From Trebonia sp963795335 (GTDB lineage: Bacteria > Actinomycetota > Actinomycetes > Streptosporangiales > Streptosporangiaceae): a stretch of DNA of 64,000 nt. A model generated the notes under the pieces. That model saw only the letters and a list, made by a program, of their open reading frames with translations. It had not been told where the DNA came from and ran no database searches. Position numbers and translations under genes: made by a program. The stretch is from the NCBI GenBank assembly GCA_963795335.1, contig CAWCHI010000007.1:422929-486928 (forward strand), written 5' to 3'. Of this stretch, positions 1 through 10,536 are shown piece after piece (positions within the stretch are counted from its first letter, which is position 1; each line of letters starts with the position of its first letter).

Positions 1-77
1 TTTCTGGCGTCTTCGGTTACACCAGGTAGTGTTGGCGGGTGCCTGGAGGTGATGGGGCAGGGGGAGGCTAGACAGTA

Positions 78-698
78 ATGAGTGGTAATCGCTCCAGTGG
101 CGTTGGTGGCAGCGATGACGTGGTTGTCCGCAAAGCCGAGCGCGGCTGGGTGGTCGGGGATGAGAACGTCTCCGATCTGACCAGCGCAATGGTCCTCGCT
201 GACCTGTTCGCGGCCGACCAGGCGGACAACGATGACACCACCGTGATGGAGGCGGTCGACGAGAACGGCGCACCCCGGCGGCCGTCCGCCCCGGCGCCGC
301 GGATCAATGACTCCGGGCCGCAGCGAATACACTCCGTGAGCGGCACGCCCGGCACACCCGGCATGGCCGACCGTTCGGGTGAAGCGGGCGAAGCGGAACG
401 ACTCGCGGTGACGGTCGCCCAGCTTGAGCACGCACTAGCCGCCCGGGTCCGGGTCGAGCAGGCGATCGGGGTGCTGGCCGAGCGCCACCGGCTCCGCCCG
501 CGCCAGGCGTTCGACCTGTTGCGCAAGGCGTCGCGAGCCCGCGGGACGCGGGTCACCGAGATGGCCCAGGATGTCGTCGCGAGCACGGCTAACCCGCTGC
601 TGCGGCTGCCCGACGAGCTCACCCGGGCGATGCCGGAGCCGCGCCAGCGCGGGCGCTCGCTGCGCCGGGGGAACGGCCGCCACGCGGCCAACTCCTGA
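78..698 (+). CDS. ANTAR-domain putative RNA-binding antiterminator
   Basis: This is a 206-residue protein. Its C-terminal part (about residues 113-168) reads as an ANTAR domain: a helix with VEQAIGVLAERH, one with AFDLLRKASR, and a third ending in MAQDVV. ANTAR domains bind paired hairpins in nascent mRNA and prevent termination. The first 100 residues are low in complexity and match no GAF, PAS or receiver pattern that I recognise, so its input signal is unknown. The ATG at 78 follows a GGGGGAGG tract by 10 bases. The gene converges on the secretion-like operon and ends about 40 bases from it. I did not find a target hairpin in the window, so any link to the operon is only positional. Confidence 0.85.
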   Translation: MSGNRSSGVGGSDDVVVRKAERGWVVGDENVSDLTSAMVLADLFAADQADNDDTTVMEAVDENGAPRRPSAPAPRINDSGPQRIHSVSGTPGTPGMADRSGEAGEAERLAVTVAQLEHALAARVRVEQAIGVLAERHRLRPRQAFDLLRKASRARGTRVTEMAQDVVASTANPLLRLPDELTRAMPEPRQRGRSLRRGNGRHAANS

Positions 699-738
699 CC
701 GGTCCCGGAGCAGCCGGCCTGGAACCAGGCGGCGGCGC

Positions 739-1890
739 TCAGCCGACCGCGCCCGGGGCGCCCGCCTGGCTCGTCGTCCAGGGCTGGGCGAAGCCCACCA
801 CCTTGTTGTCCCCCGGCGCCGACTGAGCGGTACCGAAGGCGGAGATCCGCACTGGGGTGCCAGTCGCGTACGCCTCGATCATCTGGTTTTTGCCGATGAC
901 CAGGCCGACGTGGCCCGGAGCGGCCGGGGTGCCGTCCGAGCCGGCGAAGAACACCAGGTCACCCGGCTGTACCTGACTGGCGGGGACGTGCGGCAGCTGC
1001 TTCCACTGCTGCTGCGAGGTGCGCGGTATCGTGACCCCGGCCGTCCGGTAGGCCATCATGACCAGCCCCGAGCAGTCGAACGCGTCCGGCCCGGTGGCGC
1101 CCCACTGGTAGGGCTTGCCGATCTGCTCCTGGGCGTAGCTGACGGCCTCCCCCACCAGCACGTTGGGCGCGGTGAAGGAAGCCAGCTGGCCGCTGCCGGC
1201 GCAGCTCTGGCCGCCGGTCACGGCCGCCGCGACCACGGTGCCCTGGTCACCTGCCCCGTTGTCGACCGTGAAGCCGCCCGCGGCGTAGGTCGAGGCCCAC
1301 GACAGGACCTCCTCCACGTACCAGTCGGCGTGGTTGTAGGCGAAGATCGCCGCCTGCACGTTCTGCTGCACGCCGTGTGCGATGAGGTACTTGGCCGCAC
1401 CCGCGATCGCGTCGGCCGGGTCGTAGACGCTGGCCGTCCCGTTCCCGTCCTCGTCGGTCGCCACCCCGCTGACCACCTCGGACGCCGGGTGGGTGGCGGC
1501 GCCACCCCACTGGTTGCCGGACGCGCCGCCGATCCCGATCTGCATCGGGCCGGCCGCGCCGAACGAGTTGCTGGCGGAGTTCACGCCCGGAAGCGTGGTC
1601 TGGCCGTCGTCGCTCTCCACCTTGCCGATGCCGGCCAGGATCGTCCACGGCACGTTGTACTGCCGGCCCACCGTCTGGAACCACTTCAGATAGGTCGCCG
1701 GGACCGAGTTGGCGGCCGCGGTGGACGCCTTGGGCTGTGACGCGGTCGTGGTCGAGCCGCAGTCGATCCCGGACCCCCCGGCGAACAGCAGGGACGCCCC
1801 GCCGACGACGAGCATCGGCACGATCAGGAAGCTGACAAGCAGCAGCACCAGCAGGCCGACGATGACTGGCCCCGTTGCACGCCTGTTCAT
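739..1890 (-). CDS. Membrane-anchored transglycosylase / NlpC-P60 peptidoglycan hydrolase, TcpG-like
   Basis: This 383-residue bifunctional wall hydrolase has a signal-anchor helix at residues 9-35. A lysozyme-like domain spans about 65-200, with probable catalytic Glu92 in GKVESDD and the AAGPMQIG motif. A C-terminal NlpC/P60 domain spans about 243-375, with Cys273 in FDCSGLV and His327 in GHVGLV. Paired muramidase and endopeptidase domains are typical of the VirB1/TcpG/CwlT component that opens the wall for a type IV apparatus in Gram-positives. It is the last gene of the operon. Its ATG overlaps the stop of the preceding gene by four bases (ATGA), indicating translational coupling. No frame damage is seen. 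Confidence 0.88.
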   Translation of the reverse strand: MNRRATGPVIVGLLVLLLVSFLIVPMLVVGGASLLFAGGSGIDCGSTTTASQPKASTAAANSVPATYLKWFQTVGRQYNVPWTILAGIGKVESDDGQTTLPGVNSASNSFGAAGPMQIGIGGASGNQWGGAATHPASEVVSGVATDEDGNGTASVYDPADAIAGAAKYLIAHGVQQNVQAAIFAYNHADWYVEEVLSWASTYAAGGFTVDNGAGDQGTVVAAAVTGGQSCAGSGQLASFTAPNVLVGEAVSYAQEQIGKPYQWGATGPDAFDCSGLVMMAYRTAGVTIPRTSQQQWKQLPHVPASQVQPGDLVFFAGSDGTPAAPGHVGLVIGKNQMIEAYATGTPVRISAFGTAQSAPGDNKVVGFAQPWTTSQAGAPGAVG

Positions 1891-2537
1891 GAGTTGCCGA
1901 GCTGGGCCAGTTCAAGGTCGTTGACCTGCCAGGTCCCGCCCGAGGAGACGACGGTGACGGCGTACTGGCCGCTCACCTTCGCCGTCGGCTGGGTGGAGGC
2001 GACCTGCTGGTCGATGGTGACCAGGAAGGTGATCGAGACCGGGCTGGTGCCGAACGTGCGGATCGAGTTGATGGTGCCGCTGCCGGTGGACACCTGCTTG
2101 CCGGACGTGCGCGGGCCGGCCACCCCGGCGGTGCCGTAGTCGTACTCGGCGGTGGTCACCTCCTGGGCGGTCGCGACCGCGCTCAGCTTGGCCCCGTAGG
2201 CGGCCTTGTCCTCGGTGTAACTCCAGGTGGCGTAGTCGGCGGCGAAGGTGAGGGTGGTGCTGGCGGCCGCGTTCAGGTCGCTTGCGGAGAACGGCAGCCA
2301 CTGGTAGATCTGCGCGCCCCCGGCGGTGGAGACCGGCGTGGCCGACGGGACCACCGACGGCGGGACGTAAGCCGGCCCGGTACTGGCGGCCGGCTGGCCG
2401 CTGCTAGCCGGCGGCGACGGGGCGGCGGCTGGCGTCCCGCCGGAATGGCGGGTACCGATCAGGTAGGCGCCGAGCCCGACGAGCACGACGACCACAGCAA
2501 GGAACACCAGCCGCTGCTGGCCCGGGGTTAGGTCCAT
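1887..2537 (-). CDS. Bitopic membrane protein with predicted NTF2-like ectodomain, TcpC/VirB8-like
   Basis: This 216-residue protein has a short cytoplasmic start, one membrane helix (about 9-27), a Pro/Ala/Ser linker, and an extracellular domain of about 140 residues ending at the C-terminus. The ectodomain has alternating helix and strand segments, including the strand ITFLVTIDQQV. Size, topology and operon position match the VirB8/TcpC scaffold of Gram-positive type IV systems, which have NTF2-like folds. The assignment rests on topology and context, because no diagnostic motif exists in this family. TcpC usually has two such domains and this protein has room for only one. It lies 12 bases after the VirB6-like gene and overlaps the hydrolase gene. 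Confidence 0.6.
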   Translation of the reverse strand: MDLTPGQQRLVFLAVVVVLVGLGAYLIGTRHSGGTPAAAPSPPASSGQPAASTGPAYVPPSVVPSATPVSTAGGAQIYQWLPFSASDLNAAASTTLTFAADYATWSYTEDKAAYGAKLSAVATAQEVTTAEYDYGTAGVAGPRTSGKQVSTGSGTINSIRTFGTSPVSITFLVTIDQQVASTQPTAKVSGQYAVTVVSSGGTWQVNDLELAQLGNS

Positions 2538-2549
2538 CAGGCACCCCGG

Positions 2550-5042
2550 CTACTTGGAGCGGCGGCGCGACCGCGCCCAGAACGGTGCCGCGGCCGACTG
2601 AGCCGATGATCCAGGGGGCGCCGCAGCCCCGCCCGTTCCATTGGAGGATTCAGAACGGGGGCGGCTGACAGTGCCCGGCCATCCGCCCCCGGTCGCCGGG
2701 CGCTGGCCCGGCGGGGGCTCCTGACGGGCCGGGGCCGGGGCCGGACGGGCTGGGGCCGGACGGGCTGGGGCCGACGGCGAACCCTGGCGAACCGGGGCCG
2801 GAGAGGCCTGACGGGACGGGGCGGGCGCGGGGCGGGACGGGGCCGGTGCGGACCGGGCCGGGGACGGGGACGGACGGACCTGGCGGACCGGCGCGGGCGC
2901 CGGCTCGCGGGACGGGGCCTGAGCCAGGGACGACCCGCCGCGGGCCCCGCTGCCGGTCCCGGCGCCGCCGCCGCGGGCCCAGCCCGCAGAGGCCGGCCCG
3001 GTGCTGGCGCCCGGCGCGCCGGGCGGTGGCAGCGGCAGCGGCGGTGCCGCCCGGCGGCCGGTGCGGCCGCTCCCCGCGCCCGGCCACTGCCGGGCCGCCA
3101 CGTGGCCGTCCGGGGCCGGCCCGGCCGCCGTCCCCTCCGGGACGCCTGAGGCGGACGCGGCCACCTCGCCCGATTGCGCCGCCGACTGGCCGGCCGCCAC
3201 GGCGGACTCGGACGAACTCCGGCGGGCCCAGCGCGCCGCCCGGGCCGCGGCGGCCGAGGGGCTGACCGCGCCGGCCGCGCCCGCGGTCACCCGGCGGAAA
3301 CCGAAGGTGGACTCGCGCCAGGTCACCTGGGCCCGCTCGTCGGCCCCGATCATGCCGTAGCCGACCGAGGAGAACAGGTGCGTGAACGGCTTGCGGTAGA
3401 TGACCACGGTCACCGTCACCAGCGCGATCATCATGATCTTGAGCGCCCAGGGCAGCACCTGGTCGGTCTGGCTCATGATCAGCGAGTAGCAGTAGAGCAG
3501 CACGCTCAGCGTCAGCGCCACCGCGACCTGTTTCATCAGCACGCCGACCAGCATCTCGAACCAGCGGACGGCGATCACCCGGCCGAAGCCCGGATGGATG
3601 CCGACGATCAGGAAGAACGGTCCCGCCACGAGCAGCAGCAGGAACCCGAGTTTCAGCATGATCAGGGTCAGCGCGATCAGCAGCACCAGCAGGCCCGCGG
3701 CGACCGCCGCGAACAGCGCCTCGAATCCGATCTCCAGCCGGGTGGTCCACTGGTCGCCCTGGAACAGCGAGTAGACCGATGGGTTGGTCTGCTGCAGCTG
3801 CTGGGCGATGCCGTTGTAGACCGCCTGCTTGGAGTCGTCCAGCGCGATCGGTCGGCTTCTCGTTGGTGGCGACCGCCTGCGCCCACAGCAGCTGGCGGCC
3901 GTACTGGTTGACCACCGTCTGCGGCTGGCTGGCGGAGGTCGCGTACTGGGTGGTGCCGAACTCGCCGTCCAGCCACGGCTTGCAGACCAGCACCGTCCAC
4001 AGCTCGTTGGCGTTCTGGTCGACCAGGCCGTTGCCCGAGGTGAAGGCGTAGTTGGCGCTGACCGACTCCGGGTCGTTGGCGGCCACCGGGAGGCAGTTGC
4101 TGCCGGCCGTGGCGGGCAGCTTGTCGAAGGCGGTGTTGAGCACCGAGGTGACGCCGTTGGAGACGGTCGTGCCGACGTTGGTGAAGTCGCCCGGGCGGCC
4201 GATCAGCCAGATCGCGGCCGCGCAGGCGATGACCATCCAGATCGTGCCCTCGAGGGTCTTGGTCGCCCGCTTGCGCACCAGGCCCTGCCAGGCCAGCCAG
4301 AGCGCGCCGATGATCACCACCGGGGCCAGGAACGGGAAGTAGATCGCGTTGCCGAGCGCTGTGATCAGCCGGTCGATGGAGCTGCCAAGCCAGGACAGGA
4401 TGTTGGCGCCCGCGGCCGACTGGTAGACCGTGATCGTGACCCGGTCGAGCGACTTGGCCATGTCGAAGACCATGCCGGCGACGTTGTTGCCGATCTGGGA
4501 GGTCATCTGCGAGCAGGTCAGCCCGGACTGGGCCCAGTACTGGCCCGCCGTGCCGTAGTTGTCGTACAGCGTTTTGCCGGTGGTCGGTCCCGCCCGGGGT
4601 GGTGATCATCGAGTTGATGCCCGCGGTGGCCAGCTCCGGGGACGGCGCGCCCGAGGTGCAGATGTTGTTCAGGTCGCCGACGACGCCCGAGCCGGACTTG
4701 CACAGTCCCAGCAGGCCGCCAATGTCGCCGACCCCGGGCACGTTGCAGACTCCGGCGTCGAGCGCGGTCGGCGCCAGGATCGCCGTCAGCTGAGCGCCGG
4801 CACCGGGGGCGGCCTTCCCGGCGGTGGCGGCCGGAGCCGCAGTCGCGGCGGTGCTGGCCGGCGCCGCGGGGGCGGCGGTGCTGGCCGGCGCCGCGGGGGC
4901 GGCGGTGGCCGAGCGGGCCAGGAAGAGCCCGCTGAAGATGATCGCGATCAGCGCGCTCGTGAGCAGCAGCGCACGCGCCGGCCGGCGGGTCCTGCGCCTG
5001 GTGTTCGTCCTCGGAGTGCCGGCGGGGGCTGGGTTCGGCCAT
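2550..5042 (-). CDS. Polytopic VirB6/TrbL/TcpH-like conjugation channel protein (three apparent frameshifts)
   Basis: Reading across three single-base breaks gives a protein of about 830 residues: an N-terminal segment with a membrane helix (ALLLTSALIAIIFSGLF), an Ala-rich stretch, a soluble region with several Cys (about 4740 down to 4600), several membrane helices between 4400 and 3400, and a long Pro/Ser/Ala-rich cytoplasmic tail. This architecture is that of VirB6/TrbL/TcpH channel proteins. The breaks lie near 4585 and 3850, plus one between about 4960 and 5040. Each is restored by deleting one base. The ATG at 5042 follows AGGAG by 9 bases. The tail from 3300 to 2560 is strongly biased (PAPARPAPA repeats) and is probably disordered. 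Confidence 0.7.
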
Positions 5043-5070
5043 CTGGGGAGGCTCCTGTATTCGGCGGTAC

Positions 5071-7517
5071 TTACGAAGTGGTCGCCGCCGGCTGCGGCCG
5101 ACGGGCTCGTGTCGGGTTTGTATCGATCCAGTCCCGTAGTTCGTCGGAGACGAGATCGACGCCGATGCGGCCCGCGCGGTCGTCGAGGTCACGGAAGATG
5201 CATTCGCCGTTGCCGAGGGCACGAAGGCTCGCCTTGTGCTCCTCGGACGGCTCCACGCCGAGGAGCGACAGCACGTTCGTCACCTCGGAGCGCTCCGACG
5301 AGCGGAACGCGAAAACACTGGAAATGCAGTTGGTCACCTGCTCATGGAGCAGGTCGCCCGCGTTCTGCGAGATCAGGACGAGCGCCGTGTTGCGCGACCG
5401 GCCCATCCTCGAGACCTCGGGGACGAGCTTGGCCCCCTCCGGGGTCGAGGTGATCGCCCACGCCTCGTCGAGGAAGATCGCCTTCGGCGCGGTCCGGTCG
5501 ACGCGTGTTCATCAGCCGCCGGGCGAACTGGGAGACCAGGTAGAGCAGCGCCACCGACAGCCGCTGCTCGTAGGAGTAGTCCTCGCGGCCGGTGGTGGTG
5601 TCCGGCAGGGTCAGCCCGCCCAGCGTGAACACCGTTGTCCAGCCCTGGGCGTCGATCTGCTGCCCGCCCGACGGCGAGAAGCAGAGCCGGGCGAGGCGCA
5701 TCTCGGAAACCGAGCGCATCACCGCGCCCAGGTTCTTCCAGGCCGGGTCGTCGGACTCCTCCAGCAGCCGGACGACCTTGCCGAGGCTCGGCCGCGGCCC
5801 CGCCGCCACCGCGCCGACCGCCTGGATCATCGCCGACTCGCGTTCCTCGCTCATCCGCGGCAGCAGCAGGCGCAGCGTCTCGGTCGCCATCGTCCGCTTC
5901 TCGGCCAGGTCGTCACCGAACGAGAACGGGTCGAGCAGGCCCGCCGCGGCCGAGGACAGCGGCAGCACCCGGGCCTTGCGCCCGGTCTTGCCGAGGTACT
6001 CGGCCAGCGGCTCGGCGTCGCCCTTGGGGTCGATCACCGCGATCGTCGCGCCGCGCAGCGCCATCTGGTAGATCAGCAGCATCGCCAGGGTGGTCTTGCC
6101 GCCGCCGGGCTCGCCGGTGATCGCGACCGCCGTCGGCCGGTTGCGCGCGGCCGCCAGCATCGGGTCGAAGTGCACGACCGAGCGCGCCCGGCCCAGGGTC
6201 TCGCCGATGTAGGGGCCGATCCAGCCGACGCCCTCGGCGATCCGGTCGCCCAGCTCCACGGTCGCGGTCGGCATGCCGCCGGCGATCGTGTACAGCGGCT
6301 GGCGCTGCACGTAGGAGGACAGCCGCACCTTCTCTCCCGGCAGCGACTCCGACAGCAGCGAGAACTGGTCGCCGGTCGAGTTCACCAGGTCGATCCCGAT
6401 GTCCCGGTAGTGCTCGGTCACCGCCTCGACCCGGCGCACGCACAGTTCCCTGGCTCGGCGCGTTCACCAGCACCCGGTGCCAGCCGTAAACGAACGGCAG
6501 CCGCTCCTTGGTGATGCCGTGCTCGAGCATCCGCGCGGCCGCGATCTGCTCGGCCAGCGCGATGGGCGCCTCCGCCCCCGCCTCGCGGATGTGCGCGTCC
6601 ATGTCGCGGGCGTGAGCCAGCCGCCGCGACACGTCCTTCGACGCCTTGCCGGGCGGGATCAGGTTCATCCGCGACGAGATCTCGACCGGGAACGGCAGCG
6701 AGTCGGCGTAGTGCAGCCACGGCTCGCCGTCGGGGAACGCCATCAGGTCGGGGAAGCGGGCGAAGGACAGGAACGCGGCCCACGAGTCGCCCTGCACGTG
6801 CTCGAGCCGGAGCATGGTGCGGCCGTTGTGCACCGCGCCCTCGTACAGCTGCTCGACCTCGCCCTGGCCCCAGGCGCGGCGGTGCGTGGCCGACGGCGGC
6901 GGGTCACCCAGCGAGCCCATCAGCGTGTGCCGGAATAGCCAGGCGACCTCGCGCGAAGAGGCGTGCCGGGCGGACAGCGCCGACGCGGTCAGCGCCCGGC
7001 CGAGCCGCTCGGCCTGCTCGGTCCACTTGCCGACCTCGCCCGGCGGCACCCCGTCCTCTTCGTGGCCGGGGCTCCGGTCGGCCCCCCGGTAGGTGTTAAG
7101 GAAGCCGCCGAACAGGCCGCCGGTGAGCTGGGCGCGGACCGACCGCTGGCCGAGCCGGACCCCGAGGTAGATCTCCTTGGACCAGAAGTCCTTGGCCCAC
7201 ACGTGCTGGTAGATCTGCTCCAGGTACTCACGCCAGCCGGGTCCGCCGTCGCTGGTGGCGTCGAGCCCGGTGGCCCACTCCACCGCCGGGTAGGGCCGGT
7301 GCGCGATGCGCAGGTGCACCTCGGCGTCCTGCATCCTGATCGCCGCCAGGGCGACGGTGATGTTGGTCGCGAGCGCCTCGCGCTCGTCGGGGGTGGTGAA
7401 CTCGTACGACACCGAGGGCACCCGGTAGTAGGCCCACGCGTGGGTGTCCGTCAGCAGCACCCGGTCGTCGAAGTACCGGATGGCGAGCCGGCTGCGTCCC
7501 TTCGACTTCACGGTCAT
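5071..7517 (-). CDS. VirB4/TcpF-like type IV secretion ATPase (two apparent frameshifts)
   Basis: Joined over two single-base insertions near 6449 and 5497, this gives about 814 residues. The N-terminal half (MTVKSKGRSRLAIRYF onward) is the VirB4-type alpha/beta domain. The C-terminal half carries the Walker A motif GEPGGGKTT, a VIDPKGDAE strand as in TraG/VirB4 NTPases, the Walker B motif AIFLDEAWA, and the following LVLISQNAGDLL segment. VirB4 proteins power assembly of and transport through type IV channels. The ATG at 7517 overlaps the stop of the upstream NTPase fusion by four bases, so the two are likely made together. Removing a G near 6449 restores SQELCVRRVEAV, and removing a C near 5497 restores RRRTAPKAIFLDEAW. 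Confidence 0.8.
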
Positions 7518-10244
7518 GGTTGCTTCTTCCTCGAGGGAGCTGCGGACAGGCCTGCGACGAGCACACCGGCGAGCGCGGTGTACGCCACCCGCGTCTGCGG
7601 GCGCAGCGTCGCCGGCCCGGCCGCGGCCGCCGGCAGCATGTCGTCCCACGGCACCCGGACGATCGCGCGCGAGCGGCCGCGGGCGACCGACTCGGCCTGC
7701 TCGACGTCCGGCAGCGACCGGCGGCTCACCCCGTTGATCACCGTGACCGACTGCATGGCCAGGTCCGCGTGCCCGTTGTTGTCGAGCCAGTCGCGGAAGT
7801 CCGCGAGCGCCCCGGCCGCGTCCGCGTTGGCCGGGACGACCACCACGAGCTGGTCGGTCACCCGCAGCAGGCGGGCCAGCCCGGCCGCGCCGGGATCGAG
7901 CACCGACAGCGGGTAGTGCCTGGCCGAGCTGGTAGGCCATCCGGCTCTCGTCCCCGTCAGCCAGCGCGTCGCGGGCGGCGACCACGTCGAGCCGGGCCGG
8001 GCTCGGCTTCGGCGTGGGGTTCAGGCCATCGGGCCGGGTCGGCTGGATGAGCTGCGGCGGCTCGCCCGCCACGATCTCCTCCAGCCAGGCGGCGGGCTCC
8101 CGGTAGCGGGTAAGGGCGCCGTCGTGCAGGTCCACCACCGCCACCGGGTGCTCACGGAGGCTGGCCAACATGGACGCGGTCAGCAGGGCGGTGACCGACT
8201 GCCCGGCCCCGCTGGTGCAGCCGAGCACCAGGATCCGCTTGGGCTTGGCGACCGGCAGCCGCGCGCGGCCGCGGTCCATGGCCTCCTGGTCGCGGGCCGC
8301 CGGTCCCTGGGCCGCCCCGTTGCCGGTGACGATCTTGACCGTGCCGCCCCAGGACCCGTGACGCTCCCGGCCAGGGGCGCTCAGCGCCCGCTCGACCGAC
8401 GGTACCCGCTGCCGGGACTCGGTCACCCGCGGCATCACGGGCGGCGGTGCTGGCGCCGGGGTGGCCGGCCCGGGCGGCTGCGGCGCCGGCTGGACGGGCG
8501 CCTCGGACTTCACGGCCGACTTCTCCGACATGGTGGCGTTCGCCCGCTCAACCGCCCCAGCCTCCCCGCTGACCTCGGCATCCTTCGCGGCATCAGCCTC
8601 TCGGGTTGCCCCGGGGACCTCAAGCACCGCGGCCGCCATAGCGTCGCGGGAACCTTCCCGGGCCTCGGGCGCTACCGGCACGGGCCGGAGCGGACGAGGA
8701 GCAACGGGCCAGCCGCGGGAGGGGTCGTCCGGGGGAACGGGCGGCGTCAACGACTCGGCCGGACCGGACGAGACCAGCCGGACCGGCGCGTCCGGTCGCG
8801 CTGGCGGGGCTGGCCGCGCGCGCACCTCTTGCCGAACCGGCGCATCCGGCTGGATGGGCTCACTCGGCTGGACCGGCGTGTCCGGCTGCAGGGGCGCGTC
8901 CGGCTGGGTCGGCGCGTCGGGCTGGGTGGGCTCACTCGGCTGGACCGGCACGTCGGGCTGGATGGGCTCACTCGGCTGGATGGGCTCATTCGGCTGGACC
9001 GCCGGGGATTCCTGCGCGGTGGCCGGGGCAGCCGCGGGCGCCGGCCGAGGCGCCCTGGCCGGCGGGGCCGGCCAGACGGGAGGAACCCCGGGGGCACCAG
9101 GCGGAGCCGGGACCCCGGCTGTGCGCCGCCGTGGCCCGTCATGGGACAGCTCGAGCGGGGACGCGCCCGGAGCCGACCCGGGTCCGGAGGACGTTGCCGG
9201 GGCGGCGGCACCCGCTGCGGCCAGCGGAGCGGCAGCAGCAGTGGCGTTACGCGGTGCGGACGACGGAGCGACGGAGCGCGCTGCAGCGGGCGGAGCGGAC
9301 GGCGGCGGGGCGACTTCGGGCATGGCGTGGGCCGGGCCGGCCGTCTGGTCGTGCAGCCCCGGCGGGTTACCGGGACGCAGGCTGTCGCCGACGGCGGCCT
9401 TCGACTGGCCGGACGGGAGCAGGCGGCCGGACGGGAGCAGGCGGCCGGACGGGAACGGGGCCGCGGGGACGGCCGGCACCCGGAAGGAATCGGGCAGCAG
9501 CGGGGGCCAGGACGAACCCGGGCCGGACGCTGGCCCCCGGGACCGCTGCGGGGTCCGGGTTCCCTCGTGGGACCGGGAACGCTCCCGGACGCGCACGCCC
9601 GGCCCGGTCGGCTGCTGCGGCTGACGCACGGGCCGGGGCGGGGCAGGCTGAGCCAGCCCCCGGCTGGCGAGTTCCGGCTCGACTGGTCCGGGCGGGGCCG
9701 CCCGTCCGGGCGACCCGGCCATTCCGGCTGCCTGACCGGGCCGGAAGACCGACGTGGGCCGTAGCACCGGTCCCGGGCGCATCGGCTGGGCCGGACGGAT
9801 TTGCACGCCGGCAGTAAGGGCGGCGCGGCCGGCCGACGGGGACGCGGCCGGGGCGGCAGGCGCCGGCTGCTTCAGCGGGCGGCTCTGCCATACCCGGGCG
9901 GTGAGCACGACCTGGTCTTTTTCGCTCAGCGGGGCGAGCCGGACCCAGGTCCGCGGTTCGCTCAGGTACCGCATTTGCGATTCCACCAGCTCCGGGAGCC
10001 GCTTGTTCTCGATGACCGGCCTGGTCGTCAGCCAGGTGAGCAGCCCGGGAGGGAGTACGTAAAGCCACACCAGGGTGTGGTTGAAGGGCAGTCCTATGGC
10101 GATCAGCAAGATGATGTACGGGATCGTGATCCCAGCGAATACGGCGATCCAGTTGATCGGCAGCGGCATCGGCAGCCGGAAATCGTAAAGCTTGTACAGC
10201 CGCTTTTCAATCCGCCAGATGTTCGTATAAGTGGGAAGGTCCAC
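7514..10244 (-). CDS. TcpE-family membrane protein fused to a MinD-like NTPase through a long Pro-rich linker
   Basis: The reading frame gives about 909 residues. Residues 1-120 are a clear TcpE family domain (LPTYTNIWRIEKRLYKLYD, two membrane helices, then YVLPPGLLTWL and RYLSEPRTWVRLAP). Residues 130-620 are a Pro/Ala/Gln-rich linker. The last 270 residues resemble SIMIBI/MinD NTPases (KRILVLGCTSGAGQS, AVVDLHDG, then VVVPANADAAGALADF) and end in a possible membrane helix near AYTALAGVLVAG. The P-loop reads GxxxxGQS, so the usual Lys is Gln. One inserted G near 7920 breaks the frame; removing it gives LGQHYPLSVLDP. The GTG start at 10244 follows GAGGAG. No break lies between the TcpE part and the NTPase start, so the fusion itself is seen directly. 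Confidence 0.75.
8838..9003 (-). repeat. 18-base tandem repeat coding for a QPSEPI/QPDAPV linker
   Basis: About nine imperfect copies of an 18-base unit lie inside the linker of the TcpE-NTPase fusion. Each encodes a hexapeptide of the form QPxxPx. Copies differ at single positions, with alternating SEP, DAP and DVP cores, so the array has diverged instead of arising in one recent burst. Hexapeptide arrays of this type usually form extended, possibly wall- or membrane-spanning linkers. Confidence 0.8.
9407..9456 (-). repeat. 18-base tandem repeat coding for SGRLLP units in the same linker
   Basis: Nearly three identical copies of an 18-base unit beginning GGCCGGACGGGAGCAGGC lie in the fusion linker and encode SGRLLP repeats. 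The near-perfect identity suggests a recent slippage event. The array is independent of the QPxxPx array 400 bases away. Confidence 0.75.
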
Positions 10245-10272
10245 AGGACAGCTCTCCTCAGCGCGAGATGAC

Positions 10273-10536
10273 TCAGTGGACCCCGAGCGCGTTCGCTATT
10301 CCGGTCGCTAGCGCCTGCACGATTCCAGGCGTGTAGAAGACGACGGCGATCAACACGGCGAGCACAATGAATTGCACGAACCGGGTGATCTCACGGGTGA
10401 AGAGGAAGAAGATGGCCACAATACCCACGATGCCGAGGAATAGCGGGCCGAATAGACCCTGTAGGTACGTTACGAGACCCTGGGTGCTGATCGCCGCGAG
10501 CGGGGCGCCTGCGGCGATGATTGTTTCGGACATCAT
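10273..10536 (-). CDS. Small two-helix membrane protein, TcpD-like, first gene of the operon
   Basis: This 87-residue hydrophobic protein has a short polar start and two membrane helices (FLGIVGIVAIFFLF and FIVLAVLIAVVFYTPGIV) separated by TREITRF. Small two-helix proteins at this place in Tcp-type operons correspond to TcpD and to the pilin-like VirB2 position; sequence alone does not separate the two. There are two adjacent ATG codons (10536 and 10533) just after GGAAGGGAAGG. It precedes the TcpE fusion by 28 bases and is most likely the promoter-proximal gene of the operon. Confidence 0.65.
   Translation of the reverse strand: MMSETIIAAGAPLAAISTQGLVTYLQGLFGPLFLGIVGIVAIFFLFTREITRFVQFIVLAVLIAVVFYTPGIVQALATGIANALGVH

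Noticed and set aside
8124..9764. Long plus-strand open frame of 546 codons opposite the TcpE-NTPase linker
   Set aside because: It is antisense to a repetitive GC-rich linker, has biased Arg/Gly composition and no family motif. The minus-strand frame carries TcpE and NTPase motifs and coupled starts.
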